Origin: Thermoplasmatota archaeon
GTDB taxonomy: Archaea; Thermoplasmatota; JAQUQK01
Reading direction: 5' to 3'
NCBI GenBank assembly: GCA_028716125.1
Contig: JAQUQK010000070.1
Location: 1 to 8,861 of the forward strand
DNA: 8,861 nucleotides
The translations under genes and the position numbers were made by a program. This document shows positions 4,761-8,861 of the stretch, piece by piece (the first letter of the stretch is position 1; every line of letters begins with the position of its first letter). Under the pieces are notes generated by a model, which saw only the letters and a program-made list of their open reading frames with translations, was not told where the DNA came from and ran no database searches.

Positions 4761-6164
4761 TCATCCAAACTTCTGCTCAACATTCCGCTGGCCTGTAGTC
4801 TCTGGCGGGGGCACTGGATACTTGCCGTTGAGGCATCCCATGCAAAGAGTTTCGCCAAGGCCGATTGCCTCGATGAGGTTGCAGTGCCCGAGGTATCCAA
4901 GAGAATCCGCGCCGAGTTCCTTGCATATTTCGCCAAGGTTCCTTCCGTTGGCTACAAACTGGTCGACGCTGTGCATGTCTATTCCAAGGTAGCAAGGCGA
5001 AACCACCGGCGGGCTTCCTATGCGGACATGGACTTCCTTTGCCCCCGCGTTCCTGACAAGCTGGACAATTCTTCGCATCGTAGTTCCACGGACAACGGAA
5101 TCGTCCACAAGCACGACGCGCTTTCCGGCGATTCTCTGCTTTATCGGATTCAGTTTCAGGCGGACGTTCAAATCGCGCTGCCCCTGGCCGGGCATTATGA
5201 AGGTGCGCCAGATGTAGCGGTTCTTTATCAGCGCCTCGTCCATTGGAATTCCGGAACCTGCCGAATACCCCGCGGCGTATGTTCTGCCCGAGTCCGGTAT
5301 TGGAACTATCACGTCCGCCTTGACCGGATGCTCTTTTGCAAGCATTTTTCCTATCGTTTCGCGGACGTCGTGGACAAGCCTTCCGTCTATCACTGAGTCA
5401 TCGCGTGCGAAATAAACGTATTCGAACATGCAGTGGGCACGGCATGGCGCGTTTGAGATGGCGGTGCCTGCAATTCCATCCGCCTTTAATTCTACCATCT
5501 CGCCAGGTTCTACGTCGCGGATGAGTTCGGCGCCTAGCAGGTCAAGAGAGACGCTTTCGGATGCGACTATGAATCCCTTGCTTTCTGGGAACTTTCCTAT
5601 GCACAGCGGCTTTATTCCATAGAGGTCGCGCACCGCAAAAAGCCTGCCGCCGACCAGAAGGGCAAGCGAATAAGAGCCGCTTATCTGCCTCGCAGTCCTT
5701 GACATTGCCCTTATCGGGTCTTTCGTCTGCGAAAGCTCGTCCGCAAAAATCCTGATTATCACTTCGCTGTCCGTTTCTGTTATGAATGCCCAACCGCTTT
5801 TCTTTTTCTCGGCGCGAAGCTTGTCGGCGTTGACTATGTCGCCATTGTGCGCAAGCGATATCTCGCCAAACTGCGTGCTTACCGTCAGTGGCTGGGCGTT
5901 TTCTATCTTGCTGCCGCCTGCCGTGGAGTATCTTACGTGGCCGATTCCAATATTTCCGGCAAGCTCATGAAGGTCGTCGCTGCGGATGGCCCTTTCGACA
6001 AGCCCCATTCCTTTATGAGTGCGGATTGAAGAAACGGTTGAATCGAAAACTGAAATGCCTGCGGATTCCTGTCCGCGATGCTGGATGGCGCGAAGCGCGT
6101 AAAATATAGGAATCGAAACAGGTTCGCGCGAAGCGATGCCGATTACTCCGCATTCCTCTTTCAT
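4761..6164 (-). CDS. purF: Amidophosphoribosyltransferase
   Basis: PurF catalyses the first committed step of purine synthesis, replacing the pyrophosphate of PRPP with glutamine-derived ammonia to give phosphoribosylamine. From ATG 6164 it has 467 residues, the size of Bacillus-type PurF. MKEEC shows a short propeptide whose removal exposes catalytic Cys5. The Ntn glutaminase half shows HRGQESAG, RYST, HNGD and ETDSE. The transferase half has the PRPP loop VVLVDDSVVRGTT (350-362). Cys245, Cys391, Cys441 and Cys444 match the four ligands of the structural [4Fe-4S] cluster, so this is the iron-sulfur form rather than the E. coli form. A TTG one codon earlier (6167) is possible but less likely. 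The gene starts nine bases after the helicase stop and ends the purN-helicase-purF operon. A T-rich stretch follows it. Confidence 0.97.
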   Translation of the reverse strand: MKEECGVIGIASREPVSIPIFYALRAIQHRGQESAGISVFDSTVSSIRTHKGMGLVERAIRSDDLHELAGNIGIGHVRYSTAGGSKIENAQPLTVSTQFGEISLAHNGDIVNADKLRAEKKKSGWAFITETDSEVIIRIFADELSQTKDPIRAMSRTARQISGSYSLALLVGGRLFAVRDLYGIKPLCIGKFPESKGFIVASESVSLDLLGAELIRDVEPGEMVELKADGIAGTAISNAPCRAHCMFEYVYFARDDSVIDGRLVHDVRETIGKMLAKEHPVKADVIVPIPDSGRTYAAGYSAGSGIPMDEALIKNRYIWRTFIMPGQGQRDLNVRLKLNPIKQRIAGKRVVLVDDSVVRGTTMRRIVQLVRNAGAKEVHVRIGSPPVVSPCYLGIDMHSVDQFVANGRNLGEICKELGADSLGYLGHCNLIEAIGLGETLCMGCLNGKYPVPPPETTGQRNVEQKFG

Positions 6165-6173
6165 CAAATAATG

Positions 6174-8138
6174 TTATCCAAAGAAGGTCTTTATGTCTTT
6201 CATCTGGCCTGCCTCGCCTTCGCTCTTTTTCATGTCGCAATACGACCTGAAATTTACCGCCCTCTTGTCGAGAATTAATGCAACTCCACGGTCGGTCTCG
6301 GTCCTTATCAGGCGTCCTATTGTCTGCAGGAGTTTTCTCGCTGTAGGTGCATGAACTGTGTAATCGAAGCCTTTGTTGAATTTTATGTCATAGTAATTCT
6401 GGAGGCACTTTTGGCGCGCCGTGGGTCTTGGATAAGGAAGCCCTATTATTACCTCAAGTTCCAAAGTTTCGCCCGGGAAATCCATTCCCTCGCTTATGCG
6501 CCCTCCCATGACTGAGCAGAGAACGGCCTGCTTTCCAGAAATGCCAGCGCCCCTGAAAGACTCAACGAGGTCGACAAGATCCTTTTGCGCCATCGACTGC
6601 TTTTCGACGTAAAGCGGCCTTCCAAAGCCGTCGAAAACGCCGTGGCCTATGAACTTCTGCATCATGGCAAAAGACGGGAAGAAAACACCCGTGTTCCTTT
6701 GAAAATTTCGGCATATTTCGCTTGTCCGCGCCTCAAGCTCCGCCACCATTTCTTCATCGGCCTCGTCATATTTTGTTGTCAGTTTCGGGTCATAGAGCAC
6801 TAGGCGATTCTGCTTGGGAAATGGGCTTTCGAATGAAACTAGCGGCGATTCCTTTGGCAGGCCCATCGAGTCGCGGTATTCCTCAAGCGGGGCAAGCGTG
6901 CCTGACATATGTATTGACGAGCGGCACTCGTGGAGCGGCTTTGCAGCAATTGAGGGGTCAAGGCAGTAAACTTCCATGGTTTTCTTCTTTGTCTCCACCG
7001 AAACTAGGTGCGCCCACTGGGAGGGTTCGGCGTTCATCCATTCCATTATGAAAATGCCTAGATGGCGCAGGTAGGAGCGCGGCAGGCGGCCCATTGCCCT
7101 CTTTTTGTCGCGCACCGACTCACCGATTGCAACAAGATTTGTGCAGATTTTTTTGATGTCGTTGCTCGTGCACCGCATTGCGGACATAAGCATTGCCTCG
7201 AAGTCGCCAGGCGGGACAACGCCGTCCTCGCTTCCTTCAACAATCCAATCGTCGCAAAGCTGGCGAAGCGCAACTGAAGCACGCTGGCAAAATGCGGTAG
7301 CAGTGGCGCTCTCCTTGACGTCCGGATCTCCTACCTCGCGCGCCTCTGCCTCGGCAAGGGAAAGCATATTCTCTGTAAGCTCGCCTGAGACCATCTCGCG
7401 GCAGTAGTCTGGAAGGTTGTGAGCCTCGTCGCAGATTACGATTAGATCGCCAATCCCGATTCCCATGCGCTCCAAAAGAAGGGCGCGAAGGTGTGGCTCG
7501 AAGAAATAAATGTAAGGCGCTACCACTACGGTTGCTTCCGGAATCAGGAATTTTGTCGCCTCGTAGGCGCACATCCCCTTTTTCGCGCACCATTCGCCGA
7601 ATTCCTCGGCGGTGGGAAGGTTGTCGCGCACGAATTGCGATGCTTCTTTTTTGTCAAGATCATATAGTCTGGCGTAATGCCTGCATCCTTTTTCTGGTAT
7701 CGGCTTTCCGATGTCCAGCGATTCCTGCGTCCTTTTCTTTCGCTGGGAGCAGAACATCGACAAATCTTCTGGAGAGCCGTGCAAAAGCTCCGGGTCTTCC
7801 TTTGCAAGCGAACAGAAATTCTTACGCCCCTGAATGGCCATGGCAAGCGCGCCTTCGTAACTGCCTTTTTTGTCGAGCCGTTCCTTTATCTTTCTTGATT
7901 CGAGGATGACCTGCTGTTCCTGGGCATTAGTGCGGACGAGATAAAGCACTTTTTTTCCAGTTAAAATCGCGAACTCTATCGATGGCGCAAGCGCGCAGAC
8001 CGTCTTTCCTGTCCCTGTTCCAGCCTCAAAAATCAGATGCGCTCCCCGCTCAACCGCTTTTGAAACGCTTTCGGTTATCTCTTTCTGGCTCTTTCTGAAA
8101 GAATATGGAAAAATTGAACCGTGCTGGGCGGCTGGCAT
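6174..8138 (-). CDS. XPD/Rad3-family iron-sulfur DNA helicase
   Basis: A 654-residue superfamily 2 helicase related to XPD, which unwinds DNA 5' to 3' in repair. Motif I is EAGTGTGKT (38-46, Lys45) and motif II is DEAH (237-240). MSGTL (411-415) and GGRISEGMDF (545-554) are typical of the Rad3/XPD/DinG group, and motif VI is QTIGRLIR (605-612). The iron-sulfur domain between motifs I and II keeps four cysteines in the expected order: Cys109 after GRKNF, Cys130, Cys152 in GCRHYARL, and Cys190 in GMCAYEA. An extra Cys184 lies nearby. The arch domain is the stretch of about 245-400. Length fits archaeal XPD. ATG 8138 lies four bases after the purN stop with no clear Shine-Dalgarno, so translation is probably coupled. 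A DinG-type assignment is possible, but the cysteine pattern and archaeal context favour XPD. Confidence 0.93.
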   Translation of the reverse strand: MPAAQHGSIFPYSFRKSQKEITESVSKAVERGAHLIFEAGTGTGKTVCALAPSIEFAILTGKKVLYLVRTNAQEQQVILESRKIKERLDKKGSYEGALAMAIQGRKNFCSLAKEDPELLHGSPEDLSMFCSQRKKRTQESLDIGKPIPEKGCRHYARLYDLDKKEASQFVRDNLPTAEEFGEWCAKKGMCAYEATKFLIPEATVVVAPYIYFFEPHLRALLLERMGIGIGDLIVICDEAHNLPDYCREMVSGELTENMLSLAEAEAREVGDPDVKESATATAFCQRASVALRQLCDDWIVEGSEDGVVPPGDFEAMLMSAMRCTSNDIKKICTNLVAIGESVRDKKRAMGRLPRSYLRHLGIFIMEWMNAEPSQWAHLVSVETKKKTMEVYCLDPSIAAKPLHECRSSIHMSGTLAPLEEYRDSMGLPKESPLVSFESPFPKQNRLVLYDPKLTTKYDEADEEMVAELEARTSEICRNFQRNTGVFFPSFAMMQKFIGHGVFDGFGRPLYVEKQSMAQKDLVDLVESFRGAGISGKQAVLCSVMGGRISEGMDFPGETLELEVIIGLPYPRPTARQKCLQNYYDIKFNKGFDYTVHAPTARKLLQTIGRLIRTETDRGVALILDKRAVNFRSYCDMKKSEGEAGQMKDIKTFFG

Positions 8139-8142
8139 GATT

Positions 8143-8817
8143 TCAGTACCCGTCGGAATACAGAACGTCGTTGCCCTTGTGCTTCTTTGTGGGGCCTGGG
8201 AGAATTCTCACTTTGCGCCCCTCAATCTTCAGGCGGCCCTCGGCAAAGAGCTGGACTGCACGTGGCAGGATCTCGTGCTCCTTTACAAGTATACGATCTG
8301 CAAGCATGTCAGGCGAGTCGTCGTCCTTTACTGGAACTGCCGCCTGTAAAATTATCGGGCCTGTGTCGCATCCCTCGTCAACGAAATGGACCGTGCATCC
8401 GGTTATCTTGGCGCCGTGGTCGAATGCCTGCTTTTGGGCGTTCGTTCCTGGGAAAGAGGGCAGGAGCGCCGGGTGTATGTTGATTAGCATTCCATTGTAT
8501 TTCTTAACGAATTTTACTGGAAGTATCCTCATGTATCCCGCGAGAACTATAAGGTCTATTCCGCGCTCGTCTATTGCCTTTGAAATCTCGTCATGGTAGT
8601 CGTCGCGCGTCTTGCCCTTTGGATCGAGGAAAAGAGATTCTATATTGTTCTTTCTTGCCCGTTCAAGCGCATACGCTTCCTGCTTGTCCGAAATGACAAG
8701 TTTAACATCGGCGTCTATCTCGCCGTGCAGGGAAGCATCGATTATGGATTGGAGGTCGGTGCCCCTGCCTGAGGCAAGGACTGCGACTTTGATCTTCTTG
8801 ACTTCCGAAGGATTCAA
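8143..8817 (-). CDS. purN: Phosphoribosylglycinamide formyltransferase (GART, PurN type)
   Basis: PurN transfers a formyl group from 10-formyltetrahydrofolate to glycinamide ribonucleotide, the third step of de novo purine synthesis. Motifs are complete: the phosphate-binding loop LASGRGTDLQSIID (14-27), AGYMRILP (93-100), the catalytic INIHPALLPSFPG (112-124) with Asn113 and His115, and HFVDEGCDTGPII (144-156) with catalytic Asp151. At 224 residues it is a little longer than the usual 190-215, owing to a basic C-terminal tail after about 200. The start is probably TTG 8817: GGTG (8823-8826) lies five bases upstream, and no other ATG, GTG or TTG occurs in frame before the window ends. The frame stays open to the window edge, so a start outside cannot be excluded. 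It is the first gene of the purN-helicase-purF operon. Confidence 0.95.
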   Translation of the reverse strand: MNPSEVKKIKVAVLASGRGTDLQSIIDASLHGEIDADVKLVISDKQEAYALERARKNNIESLFLDPKGKTRDDYHDEISKAIDERGIDLIVLAGYMRILPVKFVKKYNGMLINIHPALLPSFPGTNAQKQAFDHGAKITGCTVHFVDEGCDTGPIILQAAVPVKDDDSPDMLADRILVKEHEILPRAVQLFAEGRLKIEGRKVRILPGPTKKHKGNDVLYSDGY

Positions 8818-8846
8818 ACTGACACCATCCGGAAATCTGATGGATT

Positions 8847-8854
8847 GTATTAAG
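8847..8854 (-). promoter_or_regulatory. TATA-like box of the purN operon
   Basis: Minus-strand CTTAATAC lies about 33 bases before TTG 8817, which would place transcription start near 8825 and give a short leader containing GGTG. The window edge limits how far upstream this can be judged. Confidence 0.4.
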
Positions 8855-8861
8855 GGTTGTG

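Noticed and set aside
4884..5396. 170-residue plus-strand open frame inside purF
   Set aside because: It is a shadow of the purF coding strand, with no motif of its own.
1..8861. CRISPR array, insertion sequence, transposase or defence system
   Set aside because: No regularly spaced repeats, no transposase or integrase motifs and no terminal repeats with target duplications were seen. All large genes are housekeeping or known families.

Overview
The window is archaeal. The evidence is a 7S-type SRP RNA with the archaeal helix 1 and Alu-domain sequence, an intron-containing tRNA with bulge-helix-bulge (BHB) splice sites and no encoded CCA, TATA boxes about 25 bases upstream of apparently leaderless genes, T-tract terminators, and an XPD-type iron-sulfur helicase. 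The lineage cannot be fixed from this stretch. A tRNA intron in the T-loop is best known from Thermoproteales-like Crenarchaeota and some deep or DPANN lineages, which is only a hint.

Bases 1-1982 hold a possible small unknown ORF (+), a class I/II PLP aminotransferase (-), and a leaderless YjbQ-family gene (+) that diverges from it. Bases 1990-3353 hold a two-gene minus-strand unit: a PrsW-like membrane glutamic protease, overlapped by a stand-alone B3/B4 (PheT-like) domain protein. A structured stretch at about 3392-3535 follows, probably a minus-strand non-coding RNA ending in T6. Upstream of it is a small winged-helix regulator gene (3543-3959).

Bases 3979-4712 are an RNA cluster, all on the minus strand: tRNA-Ala(GGC), a run of three unassigned stem-loops, then SRP RNA with a T6 terminator just before the regulator gene. 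The tRNA-Ala carries two introns, a 36-nt one at 37/38 in the anticodon loop and a 77-nt one at 59/60 in the T-loop. Both have BHB geometry, and removing them gives a 72-nt tRNA with the G3:U70 pair of alanine tRNAs.

Bases 4761-8817 form a tight minus-strand operon, purN, XPD/Rad3-like helicase, purF, with gaps of 4 and 9 bases. PurF catalyses the first committed step of de novo purine synthesis and PurN the third. PurF and the helicase each keep the four cysteines of a [4Fe-4S] cluster. The most unusual signals in the window are the two-intron tRNA and the two unassigned structured RNA regions.
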